NCBI GenBank assembly: GCA_023238725.1
Contig: CM041540.1
Coordinates: forward strand, 2,879,001 to 2,943,000
Length of the DNA: 64,000 bases
Direction of reading: 5' to 3'
Origin: Scortum barcoo
Taxonomy: Eukaryota > Chordata > Actinopteri > Centrarchiformes > Terapontidae
In this document: positions 1 to 11,314 of the stretch, one piece after another
Numbering within the stretch: the first letter of the stretch is position 1
How the letters are laid out: every line of letters begins with the position of its first letter
Made by a program: the position numbers and the translations under genes
The notes under the pieces: model-generated
What the model saw: the letters and a program-made list of their open reading frames with translations, nothing else
What the model was told of the DNA's origin: nothing
Database searches by the model: none

Positions 1-2323
1 ATGCTCTTTGGTCCTCTTTTAGAAAGTCTGTGGAAAGAAACAACGCAGAGAGGCGCAACAAAAAGAAGTCCGCAGCTTGTCGTATATGTGGCGGTTTCGC
101 TGCCGCCGCCGCTGCTGATTTTCGACTCACCGGCCATCTGCTGGATCCCGCTGAAGGCTCCGAGGTTACCGGAGGAGGTCGCCTGCTGGAGCAACTGATG
201 GCGAGAAAGAAAGAAAGGAAACAGAGGAGAGACAGAAACAAAAGTGAGCTGGGTGGATACAGGAAGCTTCACACACTTGTCTATACGATGCCACAGCGAC
301 AAGTTAAACTCGTAATGAGCGGGGTTTTTTTTTTTTTTGCCTCAGTGCTCGATGAGTAAATGAGCTGCTAATATAGTTTGATCTCTCCTCTAAGCAAACA
401 CGGTTTGTATTCCACCATGATTCTTCCAGACAAGTTGAGCATGAAAGCTCTAATCTAGCCGACTAATTAGATTCCAAAACAAAAGTGGAATACTGATGCT
501 GTCAAAAACTCATCCTTCAAAGAGTTGAATTAACAGCAAATTAACAGCTTGTTTCTATTGTGTGTGTGCGATTTTCTTTTTCTTTCCCCCCTCCCATCCC
601 TCCAAATATCCAGAATAGAGCTTAATCTTTTTTTTTTTTAAAAGACTGAGAAAGAGGATTGAAAGAGCAGAGAAATCTGGGACCCCAATTCACAAAACAT
701 TTTTTTATTATTATAACTCCAAAAATAAATCAATAACCAGTAAAAGAGGGATGTTTGTCTGCGCCTTCGTTGAGAAGACAGGTGTTAATTGCACTTAGGA
801 TCAAACAAGTTGAATCCCAGACTTTTCAGACGTGTGTTTTTAAAGTTTGGGCCGGTAATTTGGACAGCGAGGAGCAATGAGGCGAGGGTTAGTGCCCGGA
901 CCTTCAACGAGAGGGGGGGGGGTCCTCTGAAAAAGGCAAAGGGCTGCAGAGATGGAGGGAGAGAATGAGGTTTCTGAGCCCTGCTTTAAAATAAAATAAA
1001 AAAAGACCCCTCCAATCAAACAAATCAGCCGTTGAGGGTCTCAGACGCTGTGCAGCCGAGCCTCGACTGCAGGATTTCACAAATTAGGGATCAGTGGACT
1101 CCCAAAGGTCCCGCACCCTCTCTGGAAAAATCATCTTTTTGTTTAATCCCAGCAAAAGTCACAAGAATCGAGCACAATTAGCGAATATACGGCAGCAATC
1201 ACTACTGTTGTTTCACGAGCTTCAAGAAAAAAACAGCCCAGATTTTTATCTTTGTGGCTGCACGTTTCCTCCTCGAGTCATCTTGTGGGTTTACAAATAG
1301 TTTATTGAGCTCAAGACGAAGGAGAGCTTTGTCAGCTAATGAAAAGAACGCTTAATCCTTCAGTTTATGTGAACGCTTCAAAATGAGCAAATCGGGATAT
1401 GAAGCGCACGTTTTGTATTGAACAAATAAAGATTTTCAGTCTAGAAAGGACATCTGTAAAATAACCTGTAGGTGCTAGAAATGAAATATTTGGACTAAAT
1501 CTTTCCAATCGATGAAGCGCTGCGATCTAGTACTGCACCGAAGGTCGGATTTTAAAGGTTTGCATCCCCTCATGTTGTCACTTTAACACTTTCAGAGTGT
1601 TTAACAAAGATCGCAGCCTTTTCTAACCTTTAACTTTGTGTTTCGAGTTGTCTGAAAATGATGTTAATAGTGGTTTAGGTGACTTGAGGGAGTTAATATC
1701 GCAGGAAAATGAAAAGACAATTTTGTGAATGAGTATTGGCAAAGACTTTTGAATTACGTTCATTAAAAAACATTTACTCTTTCATTTAATTTGGACGGGA
1801 TTACGGTTCTTGCAAGACATATTGGCCAATTTCAGTGATTTCTCAGAGACAAAGTACTTTGATCTTAACAAAAAAAACCTGAAAAAACTGATTATATCTT
1901 TGCAGTTACAATTAAAAAATCTTCCTTAATGCATCCTTATATTGTGAATTTAATTAGGATTAGTTTGCTTGGGGATTTTTCCAGTGAAATGCAGAAAAAA
2001 AAGCTGCATCTTTGCATTTATTTCTTGTGTTAAATTTGAAATATATCAGCCCTCATTCAGAGACCTCATTTCCTCCCTACGCTACAATCCCAAGAAGAGG
2101 ACGGAGGAGAGGAACAATGGCAGGGCCGAAGGAGGAATTAGAGAACAAAAGGAAGGAGGAGACAGGAGGCCAGTCAGAAGAGTATTTGGGGATTTTTTTT
2201 TTTTCTTTTAAAAAGTTGGATGGTTTGGACTGGGGCACTGACTGCGGCGGCGTTGGCCACGGGGCTGCAGTAAGGGGTGGAGGAGGTGATGGTGGAGGTG
2301 GGCGACGCGGCGGCTCTCCTTAC
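1..2323 (-). other. celf2: celf2 intron downstream of exon F (partial)
   Basis: This is the intron that follows exon F in the transcript and it runs off the left edge of the window. It holds no exon I can recognise. Visible contents are a T-rich run on the plus strand near 2190-2210 (A-rich in the transcript), a run of eight G at about 913-920, and otherwise AT-rich unique-looking sequence. The remaining celf2 linker exons and RRM3 exons should lie beyond coordinate 1. Short open frames here have no recognisable domain. Confidence 0.75.
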
Positions 2324-2485
2324 AGCCAGATACTGCGGGGTGAGGCCGCCCAGTCCCGTCAGGCTCCCCCAGGTGGTCGCACTGTTGAGCTGCTGCATCT
2401 GCTGCGCCAGCTGCTGTTGCAGACGCCGCTGCTCCTTGTCCTTCTGCGTGTCGGCGAACTTCACCACGATGGGAGACGAGCAGCC
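2324..2485 (-). CDS. celf2: celf2 exon F: end of RRM2 and start of divergent linker
   Basis: This exon has 162 bases (54 codons), begins in phase 0 after an ATGCAG acceptor and ends in phase 0 before a GTAAGG donor. It starts GCSSPIVVKFADTQKDKEQR, which closes RRM2 and its C-terminal helix. A glutamine-rich segment follows (RLQQQLAQQMQQLN), then WGSLTGLGGLTPQYLA, the start of the long linker between RRM2 and RRM3. CELF2 is an RNA-binding protein controlling alternative splicing, mRNA stability and translation in nucleus and cytoplasm. The LTGLGGLTPQYLA ending points to CELF2, not CELF1, which from memory reads differently here. Skipping this exon would keep the frame. The open frame running past the donor is intronic read-through. 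RRM3 is not in the window. Confidence 0.96.
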
Positions 2486-2489
2486 CTGC

Positions 2490-2800
2490 ATGGGGGGGAG
2501 GAGGAGGAGGAAGAGGGGGAGGAGATATGAGGGGAGGAAGAAAGGCGAAGAGAGGAGCAAAAATAAAAGTAGAAGCAGCAAAAGCATAAAAGTAAAGAGG
2601 AGACAAAATGGAGGAAAGATCACAAGAAGAAACGAGAGGAGAGGAAAGGAAGAGAAAGGTAGGGTGATGGAGGAGATAATGGTCGAGGAGACAGAAGAGA
2701 GAAAAGAAGAGGACGGGTAAAGAGAAAGGGTAAATTAAGGAAGGTGAAAAGAGAGAGAGAGAGAGGAGAAATGGGAAAAGGAAGAGAAAAGGAGACAGAG
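2490..2800 (-). promoter_or_regulatory. Long pyrimidine tract upstream of exon F
   Basis: The plus strand is almost purely purine (GGA, GAA and GA units) for about 300 bases next to the exon F acceptor, so the transcript is C/U-rich. It includes a GA run at about 2750-2765. The stretch nearest the exon is the polypyrimidine tract of the 3' splice site. The rest far exceeds what U2AF needs and may bind PTB-type proteins; that role is inference. The long open frames in this tract are low-complexity artefacts. Confidence 0.6.
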
Positions 2801-3134
2801 AGATAATTAGGAAGTGAGGTTTGTGTTTGCACACACACACTTGTAATCTGTATATGATGATAGCAGGTAGAAAACACACCTGAATGTAAACATGATTAAT
2901 AACTAAACTCACTTAATAAAGACAAGAAAATGAAGGTTTTTATGATGGTGATGGGAAGGGGGAGGGGAAACATACACACACACACGCACATGCACAAGCA
3001 CACACTAAAGATGGACTCAGAGGATTTTAGCTTTAACAAACTTTACATCAGCAGAGGCTAAATCTACTCGCAATTAAAAACCGCCTTATAAAATCATCTC
3101 ACACACACCCTCAGTGACACAGAACACGCACACA

Positions 3135-3175
<41 letters not shown>

Positions 3176-3176
3176 A
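3135..3176. repeat. Compound (CT)8(CA)13 microsatellite
   Basis: A CT run at 3135-3150 passes directly into a CA run at 3151-3176. In the celf2 transcript this reads as UG repeats followed by AG repeats, about 670 nt upstream of exon F. Such arrays are common in fish genomes. Confidence 0.95.
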
Positions 3177-3506
3177 GAGTCACACAGGAAACTTGACTCT
3201 AAAGCCAGTGGGCTTTCTTCTTTCCCCCCACAAGGGCTCAGTTATCTCCGAGTCCAGAACGGTTTCACCAGAAACAGATTTCCTGACTTCTCCAACTATT
3301 TCATCATCTCATATGAAGAGAGACTTGATGTGTGCATGTAAGTGTGTGTGTTTCTTAATGTGTGTGTGTGAGAGAGAGAAAAGAGAGAGAGAGAGAGCTA
3401 GAAAAGGCAGATTGATTAGGATGACTAGAAAGAGAGGTTGAGAGGAAGATTTTGGACAATCGGACGACATTTATCTAATAGTCCTAATTATGTGTGTGTT
3501 CATGTT

Positions 3507-3533
3507 ACACACACACACACACACACACACACA
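3507..3533. repeat. (AC)13 microsatellite
   Basis: An uninterrupted AC array, read as UG in the celf2 transcript. It is followed by a purine-rich patch and a second short CA run at about 3555-3565. Confidence 0.95.
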
Positions 3534-3979
3534 GAGGGAGGAAAAAAATAAAACACACACACACAAAAAAAAACAACTCTCCTGATGAAAGTTGCATGCG
3601 ACGGCTGAAACACAAGCGAACCTGAAACGAGTCATAATCTATCACACCACGCCGTTACTCACACGCTGCAATCAAAGCCTAACGGGGGGCGAATCCGTTC
3701 GAAACAAAGGCGATCTGCCACGGGAGGATAAAAACCTTTTGATTGAAACATTTAGTTTGAGGCACGATCCGCACTCAGCAGGGGAGAGGAGGGATTCGGC
3801 TACTTTGCAAGATAACGCAGCCGGAGCTGAGATGTATGTCGAGTGTGTGCAGCCGAGTGTGTGACGGCGTGTCTGTGCAGGCACATGTGTGTATGCATGT
3901 ATGTTGTGTCAGAGTAAAGTGAGAGTAAGCACCTGACAGAGACTGTGCATCAATCCATTATTAAACATAAACTTGTGAC

Positions 3980-4256
3980 ATTAAGATAAGATAAGATAAA
4001 GTTTATTAATCCTACATCAGGGAAATTCACTTGTCCCAGAAAGAAAGTACAAATATGGATATAAAAATATAGATATATATAAATATACTATAAACATCCT
4101 GCATATATACAGATATACCCATAAATTGTTATTGCACAAGATAAATAAACTGCACATGACGCTAATACGTGATTCATTATTAGTTAAGTTGAATAAATAT
4201 GTAAATAAATCGTCAATAAATACATTTGAGACACCTGCAGGTGTAGTTTTTGGCAT
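3980..4256 (-). mobile_element. Probable LINE/SINE 3' end remnant
   Basis: On the minus strand a segment reads GTGAATTTCCCTGATG, then a short AATAAA-containing stretch, then a (TTATC)n tail at about 3980-3997. A GAATTTCCC...GGGAT...AATAAAG stretch followed by a short tandem tail is, from memory, the 3' end of abundant teleost non-LTR retroelements. Only the tail is convincing. The rest (4020-4256) is AT-rich with no reverse transcriptase sequence, so this is a truncated copy or a short dependent element. The family is not assigned. Confidence 0.5.
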
Positions 4257-7200
4257 GTCTGATGGATAACTTAAACAATATCAAAACTATCATCAAATAA
4301 TTCAATGATTTGACTATTTGATTCAGTTACATTGGCTAACTGATGCTGACTTTTCATGAGCGGACTGTAACAGAAGCGATAAATATGACTTTACAACTGT
4401 CAACTGCATTTCACGTTCAGTTAACCTTTTCTTCTTTCTGCAAACAGAAGCTTTGCAAACCATTTTATTCACGTCCGAGTGTCCTTGGACTTTTGTGTTA
4501 CCACTCATAGTCCAGATGATGGGATTTCTGTGTATGCAGCTTATCTTGAAAACACTCACATGACAAAGACGTGAAGTGACATTGCGGTAAGCCTGTGCGT
4601 CTGCAAACGAAGCCTCAAAACGTCTCAGAAAAACAGTTAATAATCAGCTAATGTACAATTTTAAGGCAGCCAAATGTCTCTACGGAGTGCCTCCTGTCTG
4701 ATGGCGGCCATATTTATCCCCCCCTCCACATCTCTCCACCAGTCATTTCACCTCTTTATTCTGACCGCCGACAGATAAAGGAGGGGAGACGACAGGAGAA
4801 TTGCATCACGAAGGGAGAGTGTCAGTCCGGGGCGGCGGCGGCGGCGCTGCAGTCGATTCCCCCGAGACAGGAGCTCCCTATCCCTCTCTGCTAAATATCT
4901 CATTACTCCAGCTGACACCCGGCGAGCAGGAGGGAAATGCAGCCCAGAATGAGAGTCCTGCCCCGGGAGAAAGGGGGCCGAGGGGCGAGGGGGGCCTCCG
5001 CCGACTCTCCCTGAAAACTGCACTTTAAAGTTTGGCCGGTTGGGTCGACTTAAAGGGTGAAGAACACGTGGTGGGTGGTGGTGGGGGGGTAAAAGTGGCA
5101 GCTTATGCCATCTGTTGGGTTTCAAAGAAGCAAATTGTCATTGATTTTTTTTACTGTGCGGGGGGGATTTTTAATAATTCATCACAGGTTAGCAACCGCC
5201 TGAACTTTCACATATCAAACACGGTGTGACTACAAGATAAAACAACATCAGTGTCCACTCTGAAGCGTTTTGCAGTTTTAATTGTGTGTAAGGATGTTTT
5301 TTTTTTTTGTCTTTTGGTTAGCGCTGATTATTCACAAATCCTTAACACTCCTCATCTTTTGGCATCTTTTAACTCCTTTAAAATCCAGCAGGGAGTCTTT
5401 TTTTCACTGCCACTGTATGGAAAACTACATGTCACGTGTGCAGAAGGAAATCACGTCACGGTTGCTCATTTTATGATGGGGGAAAAAAAAAGTCTGATTA
5501 CTCACTAACTTCTTCACTAAAACAACATGAGTTTGTTTGGCTGCAATGCAAACTGCCCCCATTATTCCTCTGTTGTATTTTTCATAATTGCTCTGTTTAA
5601 ATTTTTGACAAAGAAGCTGCTTTTATTGATTTATATTAATATTTAGTCAGAGGAGAGAAAAGGAAGGCAGCTTGCTGACTCTCACATGTTCTCACCGCCT
5701 GAGAAGCTTTAACTAATCTTTATAGGTGTTTGTTGCTGATGGCTGCCTGTGAAAACCCCTCCGCTTGGCACAATTACACTTCACATTGTGTTAAAAACTG
5801 AATTTGCAAACCATCTGATTTGTTCTGAATTGGCAGCTTTTGAACAAACAGCAGGGGGCACCACGATGGCCGCCTCTCGATGGGCACCAAAATATTTCAT
5901 GAGGCCCTTAAAGATCGTTAGCGCACGAGGAAAAAAAAAGACAACTAATGTCATCCCACATAGGAATACTAATTTGTACTCATAAAAAGTTGATGGTGTT
6001 TCGTCTCCCGTTTCATGTATTTTGAAAATAACTGTCATTAAGTCCACGCCGGTGGTGCTGCGGCATCGCTTTATTTCGGATGCTATTTCAGGAGAGAGAG
6101 ATTTTTAGCTGCAGACAGACTCTCACGTTGCACGACTTTCACATCTTAAAAAAAATAAAGTGCTCCGAGTCTCGCAGGAACCTTTTCTACAGGGGGGGAA
6201 AAAACACTCCTCTCTTTATCTGTTTCTCACAAATCTGCTGCAGCATCTTTACAAAACAACTCCTAAAGTTTAATGTTTGGCGCTGAAATATGGATGTCAA
6301 TGTTTTTAAGTATTTTAACTGCCCCTTGTGACGGAGATACTCCTTTAAAAACCTCCACACACACATTTATTGCACATTTGAGGTCGCCTGTGATTGACAG
6401 GTGTGTCTGTGTAGGTTGACAGTGTGACAACCTATAGTCTCAAAATGAGAACGCTGACATGGCAATAAGGCGTAATTATGGTATCCAAATTTATAATTAT
6501 GTAATTACAGCATATGGCTCACACACACCTCAGCCTCAGGATGTGACGTGACCTCATCTCGCTGTCCTCACACACACACACACGCAAAACAGAAAGTTCA
6601 ACTTTTGTCTGTGACAGAAGTTTAACCGGGAGTTCGCTCGGCTGATAAACCCGGGCACGCTCCCCGAACTCTCTGAGACAAACGTGAAGAGAGCATCACA
6701 CGTCGCTTCCCATCCTTCCCAAAACGCTGCTCACACACGCGCGAGCTGAACTTATAATCTCCGGTCCGTTTACCTTGAAAATCAATCTCTCATAGCTTTC
6801 CAGAGAGTTTATGCGCCCTAAGCTGCCTCCATCTCATTTATTTACCTCTCATGGAGCCTTTAAATGTCAAAGCGTGTGATCTTCATCTACTAATAGACGG
6901 CGGCTCCGTTAACGGGAAGAGTTTAAGCACGCCGAGTTTAACTTCGCTGCACACGTCGTCTGAACCTATTGTCCCCAAAAAAAATCTTCCATACAAAAAC
7001 GGAGTCAAAAGAAGGCGTCCAAAACTCTTTATATACTCGGACAATGTTTTAATTTAAACTTAAAGTCTAATAATTCATCTTTTGCTTCCACTTTGGTTTG
7101 TACTTTTTACTGATTTGATTTTTAATATTTCCACTTGTTGTTACTTTCAATAATAGGTCTTCTCAATTGTTTTCTTTTCTTATCTTATTTTACTAATTGC

Positions 7201-8310
7201 ATGCAAATCGTACAGCAGTTTTGAAGGTTGCTCCTGTGTATTTCCGCCTTGCCTTCATATTTGAGCCCGGTTATAAAAATCTTAAAAGACCACATCCCAA
7301 AGAACCGTTTGATTACAATGCAAATGATTACTAAAGTTATGTTTCTTCTACAAATAAAGTTCAATCAGAAACACAAAGAAAAATGCTTAAATGTCATCAA
7401 TTTATTTATAATAAAACTATCTAAAAGAAACAACGACCCCGCATTAAATCTACATTAAAGTTTAATTTCATAATAATAATAATTTCAAGCTGTTTTAATT
7501 CAACTTTACATTCATTTAGGAGGCTGGGATGCGGCACTAAGGTGTGCTTTTTAATATTTTGAGAGCGGATTTTAATATACTGAGAGCGGATAAAATAACT
7601 GAAGCGACCGCAAAACTACATCCTCCAAACTGATCATACACTTAAACCAAACTCTGACACAGTTTCAGCAAAAACTGAACATTTTAACCTCGATTAAAGA
7701 AGATTTATTTTGTTGTAATTAGCTGACTTAACTATGCACATACATACAAGATTATTTTGTTATTTTTGACTGTTTCACACATGAATCACACATTTTTTAG
7801 ACAAATACTACAACGTGATTTGGTCTTAAAGCTAAACTTCTTACACGGTGTCTCGTACAACATCATCCCCCTGATTAATCCAATCTAATATCTCCTTTCT
7901 GTATCTGTCTTTTCTCTCCACTGTTTGTGTTTGTTTCGCTTTTCAAACAGACGCCGCTGTGTTTTTTCTCGCGCTCCACTTAAAGCTCTCCAACGTTTGT
8001 GCATTTATGCCGTGTGTGTGTGAGGGCAGGATAATGTGCGAGTGGGCCTTCGGTGTCATATGGAGGTGAAAAAAGAAGAAAAAAAAAGCGGAAACAGAAA
8101 TCAGCGTTGATGGAATGACACGCGAGGAGAGCCGGGAAAAAGCGCTAAATGAGTGTTTATAAAAGGGAGTGAATAACGTAAAGCACAAATTAACACAAAC
8201 GCGGCACAATGAAGCCGAGCCACCTCTATCTCTTTGTGTGTCTTTAGAGGTTCGACGGTGAATTACCTGTCTCGCTCATATCCACTTTCATTACGGCCTG
8301 ACATTCAGCG

Positions 8311-8370
8311 AGTGCGTGTGTGCCTGTGTGTGTTCCTGTGTGAGATGTGTGTGTTTTGTGTGTGTGTGTA
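8311..8370. repeat. Interrupted GT-rich microsatellite
   Basis: Several short GT runs are broken by CC, TT and GA. In the celf2 transcript they read as CA-rich sequence. Confidence 0.8.
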
Positions 8371-10116
8371 CCTGAATGTCACGGCGTAATGAGAATGGAT
8401 ATGACAGTGACAGGGCCATCAACGGATGGACGGCCCGGGCTGCCTTTCTCTTTTTTTTAAACGCGCCTCAAACACACACAAACACATAACACACACAATC
8501 TTGCTCTATCTAAGACAGTGGGGTGCAATAGAGCCAAGACAATAACCAAACTCTATTTACCAGACCTCATTCCCTCATACGGACCCGAAGTAATTACTTT
8601 TAAATTGCAAAACTGAGGAACATTAACAAACGGTTGCGGCAATTTAGGTCCGCCTGGGGCTAGACAGCTTGTTTTCAAATGGAAATGAAGGTATTTTGCC
8701 ATTGTCCACTGCAATATCGTTGTGTTATGGTTTAAGGCTTTTTTTTTTCTTTCCGTGTGCCTGATAAAAGCGAGGGACACTGGCAGTGTTTACCAGGCCC
8801 ATTGTGGCAGACGACTGCTCAGAGCGAGGATAATTCTAGCTTAATACTAACGCTGTCGGAGGCGAGTGTCACTCCTTCTGCTCTGAAAGACAGACACGAT
8901 GTCGCCACCGCTGCCGCTCGGCCACATAAATCAACACAGACACTTCACTGATATTCGCAGCGTGACAACATAAACAGAAAATCCCCACTTGCGCACACTC
9001 CAGCGACACAAACACACACACACACGTACAGACAGACGGAGGGTGGAGCATGCGTTTTCCCCATGTCAGGGTCACAGCACATCAATAGCAGCCATGATTA
9101 TCATGATCAGCTCTAATGAGGGGGCTATGGGGGTGCACGCCACTTGTCTTTTTCTTTTTTCCCTTTAACACAGCCTGTTATTACCACTTTTTTTGTGTCT
9201 CCGTCTGCACACGCGCCGACGCTCATTCTTTTCTTACACCGTGTAATTCTGCCCCAATCATGGCCCTGTCATCCTGCCCTGTCACCGGCCTGACAATGCT
9301 GACAAGGGCGCCCCAAAACCGGAGGAGGTGGAGGGTGGGGTGGGGGCACAAAGGAGGCAGCGGCAGGGTCTCCATTATGGCGCCGCCGGGGTCGCCGTGC
9401 GGCTGATGAGGTCTGTAACACCACCTGCACACTGTGGCTGCTGTGTCAAAAGTACTACTTTGTTTTTGTTGTTGTTGTTGTGAGACTTTGCCAAACTTTG
9501 CCAAAAAAAAAAAAGTCACTGATTTCATCACAAGTCAGCCGAGAGGACGAAAAAAGCGAGAGAGTGAGTGAGTCTGCAACTCGGTCGGATTCGGTTTAAG
9601 CTATTTATGTAAATGTTTCGTATTAACGCCGCTCAAACCACATTTAGAGCACCTCTGCATGGGTCTAAAACTAAGAAAATAAACCCTTCCTGTGTGCATT
9701 TTTTAAGCAATTTTTGCCGCCCTGATTTCACTCCTCCTGTTTATTTCATCCATTATAGACTTTAACTTTCCGGTCTACATCTCACTCGTCATTTCTACTT
9801 GCAGCGCGTAGATACAAAGTAGATTTTAAGAGATGTTTCTTTGCAAATTATCTTTAAATGACCAAACCTGAACCACAGCTTTGTGCAACAGGTAGTTGAT
9901 TTCTTTCTAGTATGATACAGCAGAGGGGTGCAACCCTCCAGAAAACTGCTCTTAACAACAAAACAACACTAATTTCCTCAGTTTACGAAGCCTTTACATT
10001 AACGTGACAGCATTTAATTCACGCCATGCTGGGAAGCAGAGAGGTGACTCTGGGGGGCCTCACAGATATTCAAACGCGAGACGTTAAAATTGCCGAGGAG
10101 TGAGGAGCATGTTCTT

Positions 10117-10135
10117 AAAAAAAAAAAAAAAAAAA
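10117..10135 (-). promoter_or_regulatory. U19 tract 60 nt after exon E
   Basis: Nineteen A on the plus strand give a run of 19 U in the transcript, at intron positions +60 to +78 after the exon E donor. The donor itself (GAG|GTACTG) is a weak match to GTRAGT. U-rich runs downstream of weak donors are known TIA1/TIAR binding sites that help U1 snRNP recruitment. Whether this one works that way is inference, and a plain homopolymer is the alternative. Confidence 0.45.
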
Positions 10136-10194
10136 GGAGCTGAGGAGACAGGAAGAGGAAGTAGAGAGTTGAAGAAAGGGCAAGAGTACAGTAC

Positions 10195-10274
10195 CTCCAT
10201 AGTCTGAGACTGGTGCATGGCTTTGATTGCATTCTGTGCCATAGCTCTGGTGGAAAACGTGACAAACGCACATC
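10195..10274 (-). CDS. celf2: celf2 exon E: RNP1 half of RRM2
   Basis: This exon has 80 bases. Its first two complete the glycine codon split with exon D, and it then encodes 26 residues, CAFVTFSTRAMAQNAIKAMH followed by QSQTME, ending in phase 0. The G-CAFVTFS segment is the RNP1 motif of RRM2, whose aromatic residues contact RNA bases. The following helix completes the RRM fold. The acceptor is CCCTACAG and the donor is GTACTG, a weak match to consensus. Skipping this exon would shift the frame and destroy RRM2. The length and both phases fit the neighbouring exons exactly. Confidence 0.97.
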
Positions 10275-10280
10275 CTGTAG

Positions 10281-10410
10281 GGAGGGACGGGGAGGAGGGA
10301 GGGATGGAGGGACAGTGGAAGGGAGGAAGGGGGGAGGGCAGAGGGCAGGAGGAGGAGGAGGAGGAGGAGGAGGAAGACAAGAAAGAACAAAAACAAGACA
10401 AAAGGGTTGG
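10281..10410 (-). promoter_or_regulatory. Long pyrimidine tract upstream of exon E
   Basis: The plus strand is about 130 bases of nearly pure purine, ending in a (GGA) run near 10348-10373. The transcript therefore carries (UCC)n and CU-rich sequence leading into the exon E acceptor. It includes the polypyrimidine tract and may also bind PTB or PCBP-type proteins (inference). Confidence 0.6.
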
Positions 10411-10542
10411 ACACGTCGTTGTTATAAAAAAACCCAAACAGAGATTGATACAGAGAACAGCTCACAGGCGGACAACCATGTTCTCAGTCGCTGTGGAAAC
10501 AACAGCCGAAAAACGAGCACAGTGTCATGACAACCACACCCC

Positions 10543-10563
10543 CATCCCATCCCATCCCATCCC
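10543..10563. repeat. (CCCAT)4 pentanucleotide repeat
   Basis: Four consecutive CCCAT-type units lie on the plus strand and are followed by more degenerate CCC-rich sequence. Confidence 0.85.
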
Positions 10564-11288
10564 GTCCCTCCCCACCCACAATCCCATCCCAGCACCCACA
10601 GGACAATCTGAGACGACCACAATCACCATCGGGGCTTTGGATTGGCTGTTCCCCCGCCTCCCTCCATTCTCCTTCCTCCTCGTCTCTTTCTCTCTTTTTT
10701 CCTCTCGCTCCTGACTGAATTAGTCATACCTGAATTCATCCACTCCCCCCTCCCTTTTTATTTTATTTTTTTTTTTACAGTTCAACAATATAAATCAGTC
10801 CAAATTTGCATGAAAGCGGTTTGAATTCATTTGGGCCTATACTGTGCGTCTGATTGGACGCCTTCTTCTTTCTCTCTCTTTTTTTTCTTTGTCGAACAAG
10901 AAACGGCGGCATTGGCGGGAGAAAAAAAAAATCTGCAGGAGGCTACGAGAGGACGTGAATCAGATAGAAAAAAATCGTATTAGTTCAATCCAGAGAGAGA
11001 GACGAGAGGAGCGGATGAGAGGAGGCGTGGCCGGCGTCCTCCGTGACCGCCGCCGATGTTAGCCAATCAAGACGTTTTTAGGGGGAGTTTGTTATTGGTT
11101 GAGCGGACGAGGAGGGGGGGTGATGTAAGGTTGTGTGTTTGTCTGGCAGGTTTGGGGAGTGATTAGAGGAGATAATGTGAGAAGTGCTTCAACAACCCCC
11201 CGGACTAATAATATGCTAACAAAACTCACCGAGCCACGTTAGCGCAGCCAGGCCTGAACTGATTACGCACACAAACACAAACACAGAG

Positions 11289-11314
11289 ACACACACACAC
11301 ACACACACACACAC
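11289..11314. repeat. (AC)13 microsatellite
   Basis: An uninterrupted AC array, UG in the celf2 transcript. Confidence 0.95.

Larger units (their letters stand above)
2486..10194 (-). other. celf2: celf2 intron between exons E and F
   Basis: This intron is 7,709 bases. Its exon F end is a long pyrimidine tract in transcript sense. It also holds CT/CA and CA arrays near 3135-3176 and 3507-3533, a LINE-like 3' remnant near 3980-4256, a GT-rich patch near 8311-8370 and a (GTT)n run near 9463-9480. From about 4260 to 8300 I see only unique-looking, moderately AT-rich sequence. No further exon, tRNA or intact mobile element is recognisable. Confidence 0.8.

Noticed and set aside
2208..2912. 234-codon open frame on the minus strand
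   Set aside because: It overlaps exon F in another frame and the upstream pyrimidine tract. The exon F frame with intact splice signals is the real one.
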